Shown: positions 16,709 to 25,489 of the stretch, piece after piece
Layout of the letters: each line of letters begins with the position of its first letter
Numbering within the stretch: the stretch's first letter is position 1
Source: Pseudomonas sp. CROZ-RG-20F-R04-15
GTDB taxonomy: Bacteria > Pseudomonadota > Gammaproteobacteria > Pseudomonadales > Pseudomonadaceae
Length of the DNA: 64,000 bases
NCBI RefSeq assembly: GCF_022662375.1
Contig: NZ_JAKNQL010000002.1
Location: forward strand, 124,001 to 188,000
Direction of reading: 5' to 3'
Position numbers and translations under genes: made by a program
Notes under the pieces: generated by a model
What the model was told of the DNA's origin: nothing
What the model saw: only the letters and a program-made list of their open reading frames with translations
Databases searched by the model: none

Positions 16709-16796
16709 GTGGGAGCGAGCCTGCTCGCGAAGGCGCCCTTACAGTCACTTGCATTGTTGAATGACAGAATGCATTCGCGAGCAGGCTCGCTCCCAC
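16709..16796. repeat. REP pair (42-nt spacer type)
   Basis: REP units at 16709-16731 and, inverted, 16774-16796, spaced by 42 nt, between the divergent HD-domain and GNAT genes. Confidence 0.9.
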
Positions 16797-16906
16797 AGGG
16801 AACTGCAGCGTTTGCAACATTGCGCAGGGTAGTGTGTGTTTTGCCATGTGACGAGCGCCGCCCACGGCCTTAGTATGGCGTTTTCCTTTTCCGACAAGGC
16901 CCGTCC

Positions 16907-17386
16907 ATGACGATCGAAATCCGCCCGGCGACCCCCAGCGATGCCCCGCAAATCCTCGCCTTCATCACTGAACTCGCCGATTTCGAAAAGGCCCGCCACG
17001 AAGTCATCGCCAGCGTTGCCGACATCGAACGCAGCCTGTTCGGCGAAGGCGCCACCGCCCACGGGCTGATCTGCCTGCGCGATGGTCTGCCGATCGGTTT
17101 CGCGGTGTTCTTCTTCAGCTATTCGACCTGGCTCGGCAGCAACTGCCTGTACCTCGAAGACCTCTACATCACTCCCGAACAACGCGGCGGCGGAGCCGGC
17201 AAAACCTTGTTGCGTCACTTGGCGAAAATCGCCTGCGACAACGACTGCGGCCGCTTCGAATGGAGCGTGCTGGACTGGAACACGCCGGCCATCGATTTCT
17301 ACAAGTCCCTCGGTGCGCAACCGCAGGAAGAATGGGTGCGCTACCGCATGGATGGCAAAGTCCTGCGTGAGTTTGCCGAGGGCTGA
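16907..17386 (+). CDS. GNAT-family N-acetyltransferase (diamine acetyltransferase-like)
   Basis: Protein of 159 residues, a full single GNAT domain. The acetyl-CoA pyrophosphate loop is visible as QRGGGAGKTLL (motif A), preceded by LYLEDLYITPE and followed by FEWSVLDWNTPAIDFYKSLGA. This LEDLYV...LDWN arrangement resembles spermidine/spermine N1-acetyltransferase-like members, so polyamines or small amines are possible substrates. Transcribed alone. Confidence 0.85.
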   Translation: MTIEIRPATPSDAPQILAFITELADFEKARHEVIASVADIERSLFGEGATAHGLICLRDGLPIGFAVFFFSYSTWLGSNCLYLEDLYITPEQRGGGAGKTLLRHLAKIACDNDCGRFEWSVLDWNTPAIDFYKSLGAQPQEEWVRYRMDGKVLREFAEG

Positions 17387-17545
17387 GCACCATGATGGCA
17401 ATCCGGCAGTAAAACGATTGTAGCCAGCGCTCTAGTCCGGCATCCTACGCACCATTTTTGCGCGCTCATGGATGACACTTGCAATGCCTCTGGCACAATT
17501 TCTCCACGCCCGTGGAGCCTTCGCTGCGTCAACGAGTGACCAGCG

Positions 17546-18208
17546 ATGAGCGGACTACGGGCGACAATGCGTCTGTACGGCCTGGTGAAAAACTCGGGCT
17601 CGAGCGACAACCCCCAGCGCCAACCGGTCGACATTCTCTGCATGACAAATCGTACGGGGGGCACAGCCATTCGTGCGTTCGTGTCACGCCTCGATGCCGA
17701 GTTGATGAGGCGCAGTGCCGGGCTTGACGATTACCGCGTGATACCGCTGCGCACCTTCGATCCGACGGCGTTTATCGACGCCCATCAAGGTTGGCTGACG
17801 CTGCACATCTGTTGCGGTTTCGTCGCCCCTGCCGGGCATTCGCTGCTCAAGGACGGCGGGTTGATGCCGATGGGTTGGTACGTCTATTCCGAGATCGTCC
17901 AGTGGACGGCCCAGCATCATCTCGACCTCGGCACACAAATGGCCGATTTGCTGCAATCGACTTACGAACGCAATCACCTGCGCAACTACAACGCCTGGCT
18001 CAACGAGCTGGATGACGCGACGCCTGCCGAGCTGGCATGGCATGTCGATCAAGCCTGGCAACATCTGCAGATCGCTACATCCCCCGACAGCCGTGAACAC
18101 TGCCACGCCCTGTTCGACCCCGTCGACAACCGCTGGCGCTTCGCCGCGACCGACATCGATATTCATCAGCCGCACCCGGAACCCCTGAAGCAAGGAGCTT
18201 TGAATTGA
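17546..18208 (+). CDS. Unknown protein upstream of PAAR (possible T6SS adaptor)
   Basis: Protein of 220 residues, soluble, no signal peptide. I do not recognise a named family; it lacks clear DUF4123 or DUF2169 hallmarks. Start 17546 follows GAGTGA and keeps a codon pattern like the rest of the gene; ATG 17642 is an alternative giving 188 residues. Its stop overlaps the TTG start of the PAAR gene, so the two are translationally coupled. Genes in this position beside PAAR and a toxin often encode loading adaptors, which is the best guess here. Confidence 0.6.
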   Translation: MSGLRATMRLYGLVKNSGSSDNPQRQPVDILCMTNRTGGTAIRAFVSRLDAELMRRSAGLDDYRVIPLRTFDPTAFIDAHQGWLTLHICCGFVAPAGHSLLKDGGLMPMGWYVYSEIVQWTAQHHLDLGTQMADLLQSTYERNHLRNYNAWLNELDDATPAELAWHVDQAWQHLQIATSPDSREHCHALFDPVDNRWRFAATDIDIHQPHPEPLKQGALN

Positions 18209-18699
18209 GTGGTAAACCCGCTGCACGCGTCACCGACCCGACCGCCTGCCCATTGCCAGGCCATGGCACCAACCCGATTGCTTCCGGCTCGCCGAACGTA
18301 TTCTTCGACGGCCTCGCGGCTGCGCGCATGACCGATAAATCGGCGTGTGGCAGCCCGATTACCGGCGCCGTTTCCGGCACGGTTTTCATCAACGGACTGA
18401 ATGCCGCAACGCTGGACAGCACCGGAGGCCACGGCAATGTCGTGGTCGGTGGTTCGGGTACTGTGATTATCGGCCAGAGCGGCGGTGGGGCGGCGTTTAG
18501 TGGGTTGTTGCCGATGCCGGTGCATTTCACGGACAGGTTGCAAGTGGTGAATGAGGACACCGGAGAGCCGGTGCCCTATCACCCCTACACGATTCAGCGC
18601 GGCGATGGCAGTGAGGAGCCGGGAATTACGGATGCGTTGGGATTCACCCATACCGTCAGCTCGCATTTGGCTGAAACTATAAATTTGTTTGTGGAGTGA
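18205..18699 (+). CDS. PAAR-domain type VI secretion tip protein
   Basis: Protein of 164 residues beginning at TTG 18205 (TTGA overlap, AGGAG about seven bases upstream). Residues 1-95 form a PAAR domain: MSGKPAARVTDPTACPLPGHG, a central Asp/His-rich repeat and a Gly-rich end (GGHGNVVVGGSGTVIIG). PAAR proteins sharpen the VgrG spike of the T6SS. The remaining 70 residues form a small extension (FTDRLQVVNEDTGEPVPYHPY), probably a docking segment for the effector encoded next. No VgrG or sheath genes lie in this window, so the apparatus must be elsewhere. Confidence 0.88.
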   Translation: MSGKPAARVTDPTACPLPGHGTNPIASGSPNVFFDGLAAARMTDKSACGSPITGAVSGTVFINGLNAATLDSTGGHGNVVVGGSGTVIIGQSGGGAAFSGLLPMPVHFTDRLQVVNEDTGEPVPYHPYTIQRGDGSEEPGITDALGFTHTVSSHLAETINLFVE

Positions 18700-18705
18700 T
18701 GATAA

Positions 18706-19446
18706 ATGGCAGAAGGAAGTGCGACAGCAGACACTCCAGAAGTGCCGGTAGCTAGAAGGAATCCAGTTACCCATACGCTCACTTGTAAGACTGACCAGTC
18801 TGTTAAGCAAGCATCGGTAAAATTGCGGGATGTAATGGTATTTCTTGTTGGCGGAGCGGGCGATCAGGAAAGATATTATGTTGATGGCCCTAACCACAAC
18901 GTCGATTACGTTCGAGACATGGTTGATGCAGATATCGAAGCTCTAGAAATCAAGAAGTACTGCACTACCTTGCCTCTTGGTTATAACGCGTTCATGAGTG
19001 AAGAGGATCTGGAAAAGAATGTAATTGGTAAGATTTCAAACTGTAATACCGCCGTTTACATTATCGGTCATAGCTTGGGTGGGTGGAATGGCGCGCACCT
19101 ATCGGCTGTTTTGTCCGATCGTGGATTTAAAGTCAAGATGCTGGTCACCCTAGACCCTGTAGGCCACGGAAAAATTGTCTACGGTATTTCGAAGATATAT
19201 AGGAAGGTTCCTCAGCCAAAAGCGGAATACTGGGTGAATATCAGAGCCGCTGCAGTTGATTGGAATTTATCGGACGTCGTTGCGGATTTTGGTGAGCAAT
19301 GGGAAATTTCCGCTGGACCTAATGTAATGGGGCGGCTGGACATCAATCACGCGGATGCTAACTTTATGTACGCGCGACCTTTGCCTGGTGGCAAGTCAGC
19401 TCGACAGATTTTAAGGGAATCAATTTTGAAATGGACCAAGGAGTAA
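18706..19446 (+). CDS. Lipase-fold putative T6SS effector
   Basis: Alpha/beta-hydrolase of 246 residues. It has the nucleophile elbow GHSLGG with Ser123, a candidate acid Asp150 (VTLDPVGHG) and candidate His215 (DINHADANF). There is no signal peptide, as expected for a toxin delivered by a PAAR spike. It follows the PAAR gene by six bases and precedes a lipoprotein gene, the order of phospholipase effector and periplasmic immunity modules. Base composition is clearly AT-richer than the flanking genes, suggesting transfer. I cannot place it in a specific Tle family. Confidence 0.75.
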   Translation: MAEGSATADTPEVPVARRNPVTHTLTCKTDQSVKQASVKLRDVMVFLVGGAGDQERYYVDGPNHNVDYVRDMVDADIEALEIKKYCTTLPLGYNAFMSEEDLEKNVIGKISNCNTAVYIIGHSLGGWNGAHLSAVLSDRGFKVKMLVTLDPVGHGKIVYGISKIYRKVPQPKAEYWVNIRAAAVDWNLSDVVADFGEQWEISAGPNVMGRLDINHADANFMYARPLPGGKSARQILRESILKWTKE

Positions 19447-19452
19447 CGTTTT

Positions 19453-19947
19453 GTGAGATTTATAACGTTGGCAGTTATGATTCTGATGGTCTCTGCGTGT
19501 TCTTTGAATCATGGTCGGCCTATCGCTAATTTACAGTACTCAAAGACTGATCGGCTTCGCAGTACCGGGATTTATCAAATTTATTTTTCGTCAGATGTAG
19601 AACTGCTTCAGTTGTTCAAGTCGTCTATTGGTCAGGGTCTTGTATGTTCGTTAACGGACGATCAAGATTTTTCACAGGCGCACCGTATAAAGCAATCCGG
19701 TTTCGGGTTCATTGAAAGAGTGTCAACTGATTCACTGCTCTATAGGGCGGATGTTCTTTTCGATGAACAGGTAGATGATAAGGGTGAGGAAAGACGTCTC
19801 AAAGGAGATTCGTTAGTTCCGTTTTTGAAATCCAGAGATTCCATTTCTTGTGTGTTTAGAGTTCATTCGACTACTTACAAAACGTATTTCTCGAAGATTA
19901 TGCAAATCCCGAGTGTCGATTTGATGAATCCAGGAAGTGCAGAGTAG
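19453..19947 (+). CDS. Lipoprotein, putative immunity protein to the lipase effector
   Basis: Protein of 164 residues starting at GTG 19453, with GGAG about nine bases upstream inside the end of the effector gene. The signal peptide ends in a lipobox VSAC with Cys16, predicting a lipid-anchored periplasmic protein, the compartment where lipase effectors act. AT-rich like its partner and six bases downstream of it. No known domain seen; the immunity role is inferred from position and localisation. Confidence 0.65.
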   Translation: MRFITLAVMILMVSACSLNHGRPIANLQYSKTDRLRSTGIYQIYFSSDVELLQLFKSSIGQGLVCSLTDDQDFSQAHRIKQSGFGFIERVSTDSLLYRADVLFDEQVDDKGEERRLKGDSLVPFLKSRDSISCVFRVHSTTYKTYFSKIMQIPSVDLMNPGSAE

Positions 19948-20209
19948 CCGCATATTTCATCGGCCTTGCCTACTTTGAAGGCCGTTTCCACTATGACCAG
20001 TTCGTGCCTATATTATGGGTTTACTACCATTGGGTAATAATAAGACGGCTCGCAGTATTTTTAATAAATTGGTTTCGAGTTTCTTCAAGGAGTGAAGCTC
20101 GCACCACGATATTTTTTTGATCTGTTCGGTAAATAACGATCATCACTACTTCTTCGACTCGAATGTGCATGAACTCCGGTTTGCAGAGGAAGAATTTTTA
20201 ACTTGGCCT
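19948..20209. other. AT-rich gap with probable coding debris
   Basis: No intact gene. In one frame, 19971-20110 reads YFEGRFHYDQFVPILWV and on to a TGA, which looks like a protein C-terminus lacking a start. It may be the remnant of another gene of the T6SS cargo island. The rest is AT-rich and unassigned up to the dgoK promoter. Confidence 0.35.
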
Positions 20210-20269
20210 ATCCCAAAATATGGGATGCAAAATTACATATTGAGATTTTACGTCTGAGAGGTCTATAGT
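20210..20269 (+). promoter_or_regulatory. dgoK promoter with palindromic operator
   Basis: Palindrome TCCCAAAATATGGGA (20211-20225), -35 TTGAGA (20240-20245), 18-nt spacer, -10 TATAGT (20264-20269). It is the same architecture, at 37/38 identity in the operator block, as 4021-4080 before the SDR gene. Likely bound by the IclR-type regulator encoded at the end of this cluster. Confidence 0.75.
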
Positions 20270-20307
20270 CCGTCGCACTCACTGCCAAAAACAAAACAGG
20301 TGAAGCG

Positions 20308-21297
20308 ATGCTGGCGCAATTGATCGCGCTCGACTGGGGGACGACCTCATTACGTGCTTACAAACTCGCGGCGGACGGTGTGGTGCTGGAGCAGCGCGCG
20401 CTGTCGTCCGGGATCATGCAGTTGCCCAAGACCCCGCGAATCATCGCCGGTCGCGAATGCACCGACGGTTTTGAACTGGCCTTCGATGAGGCCTGCGGCG
20501 ACTGGCTCGAGGCGCAGCCGGATCTGCCGGTGATCGCTTGCGGCATGGTCGGCAGTGCGCAGGGCTGGCGTGAAGCGGCCTACTGCGAGACGCCGGCGAA
20601 CGTCGCCAATCTCGGAAACTCCCTACAAACAGTGATCAGTCTGCGCGGCACCGTGGTGCATATCGTGCCAGGCGTGATTCAGCGTTCGCGGCTGCCGAAC
20701 GTGATGCGCGGCGAAGAAACCCAAGTGCTCGGCGTGCTGCAGAATCTGCCGATTGAGGCGGGTGCTGACCTGTTGATCGGCCTGCCGGGCAGCCACTCGA
20801 AATGGGTGGACGTGGTCGATGGCTGCATCACTCATTTCGATACCTTCATGACCGGCGAAGTGTTCGCCGTGCTCAGTGAGCACAGCATTCTCGGCCGGAC
20901 CCTGAAGCAAGGCGCGACGTTCGATGCTCTGGCGTTTGACCGGGGCGTGCAGATTGCGCAGTCGGCGGACGGCGAGCTGGGCGTGCTGTCGACGTTGTTC
21001 AGCGCCCGTACCTTGGGTCTGACCGGCGAACTCAGCCCGACCGCGCAGGCGGATTATCTGTCCGGCCTGATGATCGGCCATGAACTGGCGGCGCTCGCCA
21101 GCGTTCAGCGCCGGCGCCGTAACAATCCGAATCTTCCTTCGATCATCCTCATCGGTAACGCACAACTCTGCGCGCGCTACAGCCGCGCGCTCGATGCCTG
21201 TGGTTTCGCCGACGTGACGCTGGCCGAGCAGGCCACCGAGCGTGGCTTGTGGCAACTGGCGCTGGCCGCCGGACTGATTGATTCCTCATCCCGTTAA
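20308..21297 (+). CDS. dgoK: 2-dehydro-3-deoxygalactonokinase
   Basis: Kinase of 329 residues that phosphorylates 2-keto-3-deoxy-D-galactonate to its 6-phosphate. The N-terminal phosphate-binding loop ALDWGTTSLRAY and the segment LIGLPGSHSKWV are typical of the DgoK family, which has an ASKHA-like fold. Start 20308 lies four bases after AGGTGA. It is the first gene of dgoKAD-T, directly behind the shared operator-promoter. Confidence 0.93.
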   Translation: MLAQLIALDWGTTSLRAYKLAADGVVLEQRALSSGIMQLPKTPRIIAGRECTDGFELAFDEACGDWLEAQPDLPVIACGMVGSAQGWREAAYCETPANVANLGNSLQTVISLRGTVVHIVPGVIQRSRLPNVMRGEETQVLGVLQNLPIEAGADLLIGLPGSHSKWVDVVDGCITHFDTFMTGEVFAVLSEHSILGRTLKQGATFDALAFDRGVQIAQSADGELGVLSTLFSARTLGLTGELSPTAQADYLSGLMIGHELAALASVQRRRRNNPNLPSIILIGNAQLCARYSRALDACGFADVTLAEQATERGLWQLALAAGLIDSSSR

Positions 21298-21316
21298 CCC
21301 TGACTGGAGGCCTGAC

Positions 21317-21937
21317 ATGCTCAAGCAAGCACTGGCACAAAACGGTCTGATCGCGATTCTGCGTGGCCTGCATCCGCAGGAAGCCGCCGCTGTCGGAGAA
21401 GTCCTGTATGCGGCCGGATTTCGCGTCATCGAAGTACCGCTCAATTCCCCGTCGCCGTACGAAAGTATCCGCATTTTGCGTACGACCTTGCCCGCCGATT
21501 GCCTGATCGGTGCCGGCACGGTGCTGACGCCGGAGCAGGTCGAGTTGGTGAAAGAAGCCGGCGGCCAAGTGATCGTCATGCCGCATAGCGATGCCAAGGT
21601 GTTGCGCGCGGCGAAAGCGGCGGGGCTGTTTCTGTCGCCGGGTGTCGCCACGCCGACCGAGGCCTTCGCGGCACTGGAGGAGGGCGCGGACATTCTCAAG
21701 ATGTTTCCGGCTGAGCAGATGGGCCCGGCGGTCGTCAAAGCCTGGCTCGCAGTGTTGCCGACGGGAACGGTACTGGCGCCGGTCGGCGGTATTACACCGG
21801 ACAATATGCAGGCGTTTATCGATGCCGGTGTAAAAGGTTTCGGCCTCGGTTCCGGACTGTTCAAACCGGGCATGACGCCGGAGCAAGTGGCGGTGAACGC
21901 CAAGGCTTACGTGGCTGCGTGGAAGGCCCTTCGCTAA
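21317..21937 (+). CDS. dgoA: 2-dehydro-3-deoxy-6-phosphogalactonate aldolase
   Basis: Class I aldolase of 206 residues that splits KDPGal into pyruvate and glyceraldehyde 3-phosphate. The Schiff-base lysine is Lys128 in [11 protein letters not shown], with catalytic Glu in IEVPLNSP and the loop [10 protein letters not shown], all typical of the KDPG/KDPGal family. Start 21317 follows CTGGAGG; it is 19 nt after the dgoK stop. Context with dgoK and dgoD separates it from the KDPG aldolase Eda. Confidence 0.92.
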   Translation: MLKQALAQNGLIAILRGLHPQEAAAVGEVLYAAGFRVIEVPLNSPSPYESIRILRTTLPADCLIGAGTVLTPEQVELVKEAGGQVIVMPHSDAKVLRAAKAAGLFLSPGVATPTEAFAALEEGADILKMFPAEQMGPAVVKAWLAVLPTGTVLAPVGGITPDNMQAFIDAGVKGFGLGSGLFKPGMTPEQVAVNAKAYVAAWKALR

Positions 21938-21983
21938 GACTTTTTGGCGCTGTGTGCGCTGCATCTACAAGAGAGACAAAAAG

Positions 21984-23132
21984 ATGAAAATCACCAAACT
22001 CACCACCTTCATCGTCCCGCCGCGTTGGTGCTTCCTAAAGGTCGAAACCGATGAAGGCGTGACCGGTTGGGGCGAACCCGTTGTTGAAGGGCGCGCGCAT
22101 ACCGTCGCGGCTGCCGTTGAAGAATTGTCCGACTACCTGATTGGCAAAGACCCACGCAATATCGAAGACATCTGGACCGTCCTGTATCGCGGCGGTTTCT
22201 ACCGTGGCGGCGCGATTCACATGAGCGCGCTGGCGGGTATCGATCAGGCGTTGTGGGACATCAAGGGCAAGGCCCTCGGGGTGTCGGTCAGCGATCTGCT
22301 CGGCGGCCAGGTGCGCGACAAGATTCGCGTGTATTCGTGGATCGGCGGTGACCGTCCGGCCGACACCGCGCGTGCGGCGAAAGAGGCGGTGAGCCGTGGT
22401 TTCACAGCGGTGAAGATGAACGGCACCGAAGAGCTGCAGTTCCTCGATACCTTCGAGAAAGTCGATCTGGCGCTGGCCAACGTTGCCGCTGTGCGTGATG
22501 CGGTCGGGCCGAACGTCGGCATCGGCGTCGACTTCCATGGCCGCGTGCACAAGCCGATGGCCAAGGTGCTGATGAAGGAACTCGACCCGTACAAACTGAT
22601 GTTTATCGAAGAGCCGGTGCTCAGCGAAAACTATGAAGCGCTGAAAGAGCTGGCGCCGCTGACCAGCACGCCGATTGCCCTCGGCGAGCGACTGTTCTCG
22701 CGTTGGGACTTTAAACGCGTGCTGAGCGAAGGCTACGTCGACATCATCCAGCCGGATGCTTCCCACGCTGGCGGCATCACCGAAACCCGCAAGATCGCCA
22801 ACATGGCCGAAGCCTACGACGTGGCGCTGGCGCTGCATTGCCCCCTGGGGCCGATTGCACTGGCAGCGTGTTTGCAACTGGACGCGGTTTGTTACAACGC
22901 GTTTATCCAGGAGCAAAGCCTGGGCATCCATTACAACGAGAGCAACGACTTGCTCGACTACGTGAAGGATCCACGGGTGTTCGATTACGACAAAGGCTTC
23001 GTGAAGATTCCGAACGGGCCGGGGTTGGGCATCGAGATCAACGAGGAATACGTGATCGAGCGCGCGGCGGTCGGGCACCGCTGGCGCAACCCGATCTGGC
23101 GCCATGCCGATGGCAGCTTTGCCGAGTGGTGA
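21984..23132 (+). CDS. dgoD: D-galactonate dehydratase
   Basis: Enolase-superfamily enzyme of 382 residues, the same length as E. coli DgoD, dehydrating D-galactonate to 2-keto-3-deoxygalactonate. Mandelate-racemase-type residues are in register: Asp183 and His185 in [11 protein letters not shown], Glu in FIEEPVL, Glu in ALGERLF and His in [10 protein letters not shown] barrel Mg2+ site is expected. It follows dgoA by 46 nt in the same operon. A large palindromic repeat separates it from the transporter gene. Confidence 0.94.
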   Translation: MKITKLTTFIVPPRWCFLKVETDEGVTGWGEPVVEGRAHTVAAAVEELSDYLIGKDPRNIEDIWTVLYRGGFYRGGAIHMSALAGIDQALWDIKGKALGVSVSDLLGGQVRDKIRVYSWIGGDRPADTARAAKEAVSRGFTAVKMNGTEELQFLDTFEKVDLALANVAAVRDAVGPNVGIGVDFHGRVHKPMAKVLMKELDPYKLMFIEEPVLSENYEALKELAPLTSTPIALGERLFSRWDFKRVLSEGYVDIIQPDASHAGGITETRKIANMAEAYDVALALHCPLGPIALAACLQLDAVCYNAFIQEQSLGIHYNESNDLLDYVKDPRVFDYDKGFVKIPNGPGLGIEINEEYVIERAAVGHRWRNPIWRHADGSFAEW

Positions 23133-23155
23133 TTTGTCTCTGACACACCCGATGA

Positions 23156-23262
23156 GATCGTTCCCACGCTCTGCGTGGGAATGCCTCAATGGACGCTCTG
23201 CGTCCGCTTTTGGGACGCGGAGCGTCCCGGGCTGCATTCCCACGCGGAGCGTGGGAACGATC
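23156..23262. repeat. Large palindromic repeat (GATCGTTCCCACGC family)
   Basis: About 107 nt that reads nearly the same on both strands. The outer arms are GATCGTTCCCACGC and its complement, with nested GACGCTCTGCGTCC palindromes inside. A second member is at 43124-43245. It sits between dgoD and the MFS gene and could modulate mRNA stability or termination there. Confidence 0.85.
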
Positions 23263-23313
23263 AGATGCAAGGCCTCAGGCCGACCTCAATAAACATAAAA
23301 AGAGGCTCTCCCC

Positions 23314-24624
23314 ATGCAACCGCAAACCCTCACCGGGCAGGCGTCTTTAGTCACGCCTAGCCGCAAGCGGTTTTTCATCATGGTGTTGCTGTTTATCACC
23401 GTGGTCATCAACTACCTCGACCGCAGCAACCTGTCGATTGCCGCGCCGGCGCTGACCAGTGAGCTGGGCATCGATCCGATTCACGTCGGCCTGATTTTCT
23501 CCGCGTTCGGCTGGACCTACGCCGCCATGCAAATCCCCGGCGGCTGGCTGGTCGACCGTGTGCCGCCGCGCATTCTCTATAGCGTCGCTTTGTTGTTGTG
23601 GTCGATTGCCACAGTGATGCTCGGTTTCGCGGCCAGTTTCATCGCGTTGTTCGTTTTACGCATGGCCGTCGGCGCGCTCGAAGCACCGGCCTATCCGATC
23701 AACAGCCGCGTGGTGACGACGTGGTTTCCCGAGCGTGAACGCGCCACGGCCATCGGTTTCTACACCTCGGGTCAGTTCGTCGGTCTGGCATTCCTGACTC
23801 CGGTGCTGGCCTGGTTGCAACACGAATTCGGCTGGCACATGGTCTTCGTCGCGACCGGCGCGGTGGGCATCATTTGGGCGGCGATCTGGTACGCGGTGTA
23901 TCGCGAGCCACGGGATTTCAAAGGCGCCAACCAAGCGGAAATCGACTTGATCCGCGAGGGCGGTGGTCTGGTCGATATTCAACAAGAGTCCGCCAAGGTC
24001 AAAGCCAAATTCAGCTGGACCGACTTGGGCATCGTGCTGACCAAACGCAAGTTGTGGGGCATCTACCTCGGCCAGTTCTGCCTGAACTCGACGCTGTGGT
24101 TTTTCCTGACGTGGTTCCCGACTTATCTGGTGAAGTATCGCGGCATGGACTTCATCAAGTCCGGTCTGTTGGCATCGCTGCCGTTTCTCGCCGCGTTTAT
24201 CGGCGTGTTGTGTTCGGGGTTCTTTTCCGACTTCCTGATCCGTCGCGGTTGCACCGTCGGCTTTGCGCGCAAGTTGCCAATCATTGGCGGGCTGCTGATT
24301 TCCACCTCGATCATCGGCGCCAACTTCGTTGAGTCGACGCCGCTGGTAATTGCCTTTCTGGCGCTGGCGTTCTTCGGCAACGGTCTGGCCTCGATCACCT
24401 GGTCGCTGGTGTCGACGTTGGCGCCGGCGCGTTTGCTCGGGCTGACTGGCGGGGTGTTCAACTTCATCGGTAACCTGTCAGCAATTGCCACGCCGATCGT
24501 CATCGGCTTCCTCGCCAGCGGCGATTCCTTCGCGCCGGCGATCACCTATATCGCGGTGCTCGCCTTGATCGGTGCATTGTCCTACGTGCTGCTGGTCGGC
24601 AAGGTCGAACGTATCGAGTTGTAG
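23314..24624 (+). CDS. dgoT: MFS transporter, probable D-galactonate permease
   Basis: Anion:cation symporter-type MFS protein of 436 residues with twelve predicted segments. The TM1 region INYLDRSNLSIAAPAL, the loop GGWLVDRVPPRI and TYAAMQIPGGW are hallmarks of hexuronate/galactonate transporters such as ExuT and DgoT. Its place after dgoD indicates galactonate uptake by proton symport. The locus thus has two entry routes, free sugar through the ABC importer and galactonate through this permease. Weak SD (AAGAGG). Confidence 0.85.
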   Translation: MQPQTLTGQASLVTPSRKRFFIMVLLFITVVINYLDRSNLSIAAPALTSELGIDPIHVGLIFSAFGWTYAAMQIPGGWLVDRVPPRILYSVALLLWSIATVMLGFAASFIALFVLRMAVGALEAPAYPINSRVVTTWFPERERATAIGFYTSGQFVGLAFLTPVLAWLQHEFGWHMVFVATGAVGIIWAAIWYAVYREPRDFKGANQAEIDLIREGGGLVDIQQESAKVKAKFSWTDLGIVLTKRKLWGIYLGQFCLNSTLWFFLTWFPTYLVKYRGMDFIKSGLLASLPFLAAFIGVLCSGFFSDFLIRRGCTVGFARKLPIIGGLLISTSIIGANFVESTPLVIAFLALAFFGNGLASITWSLVSTLAPARLLGLTGGVFNFIGNLSAIATPIVIGFLASGDSFAPAITYIAVLALIGALSYVLLVGKVERIEL

Positions 24625-24685
24625 TGCTCAGCGTCGGGCGACCATAATGCCGCCCGTTCCTTCGCTCAACGGTAAAAGGCTGGAT

Positions 24686-25489
24686 ATGCAGGAAGACGCT
24701 CCGGAAAAAACCAAGGACGCCGCGCCCACTGGCACCCAGACGCTGTTACGTGGCTTGGGTGTGGTGCAAGCGGTGGCCAGCGGCGCCCGTGATCTCAAGG
24801 AGATCGCCCGGCTGATCGGCACCACGCGCAGCACCACCCATCGTCTGGCCAGTTGCCTGGTCGATGAGCGCTACCTGCGCGTGGTGCCGCAAGTCGGTTA
24901 CCTGCTCGGGCCGAAGCTGATCGAACTGGGTTTCCAGGCGCGCGAAGAGTTGCCGCTGGTGACCCTGGCCGCGCCTTATCTGGACGAGTTGTCGGCGCTG
25001 ACCGGCGACACTGTGCATTTGGGCATTCGTGAAGGCGATGAAGTGCTGTACCTGCTGAAAAATCCAGGGCGCAACGGCCCGGAAATGCGTTCGCGGGTCG
25101 GCCATCGCATGCCTTTGGCACGCACCGGGATTGGCAAGGCATTGATGCTCGATGACTCGCCGAAAGATTGGCAGCGTCTGTACGACATCAGTCTGCCGGC
25201 CGGTGGGAAAAGTCAGTTCTGGCCGCAGCATCCCCAACAGTCGTGGGAACAGCTGGAGCAGCGCATGACCGAATACGTCGCCGGTGGCTACGCGTTCGAT
25301 CTGGAGGACAACGAACCGTCGATCCGCTGCGTGGCGGCGCCGATTCGCGATGCGAGCAAGGGCATTGTGGCGGCGATCAGTATCGCCAGCACCGTGCCGT
25401 ACATGCCGCTGGAAAAAATGGCCGAGCTGATTCCCCTGATCAAAGGGGTCACAGCCCGGCTGTCGGCGGAACTCGGTCTGAAGATTTAA
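24686..25489 (+). CDS. IclR-family transcriptional regulator of the dgo genes
   Basis: Regulator of 267 residues. The N-terminal winged helix has LKEIARLIGTTRSTTHRLASCL. The C-terminal IclR effector domain shows GDTVHLGIREGDEVLYL and RCVAAPIRDASKGIVAAISI. Start 24686 has AAGG upstream; ATG 24647 is the alternative. It follows dgoT closely on the same strand. IclR proteins bind short palindromes of about 15 bp, so TCCCAAAATATGGGA before dgoK and the SDR gene is the natural candidate site. Confidence 0.88.
   Translation: MQEDAPEKTKDAAPTGTQTLLRGLGVVQAVASGARDLKEIARLIGTTRSTTHRLASCLVDERYLRVVPQVGYLLGPKLIELGFQAREELPLVTLAAPYLDELSALTGDTVHLGIREGDEVLYLLKNPGRNGPEMRSRVGHRMPLARTGIGKALMLDDSPKDWQRLYDISLPAGGKSQFWPQHPQQSWEQLEQRMTEYVAGGYAFDLEDNEPSIRCVAAPIRDASKGIVAAISIASTVPYMPLEKMAELIPLIKGVTARLSAELGLKI

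Noticed and set aside
17491..17505. Sigma-54 promoter before the PAAR island (TGGCAC)
   Set aside because: The -24-like TGGCAC is not followed by a GC pair at the required distance; the -12 position reads CTCC.
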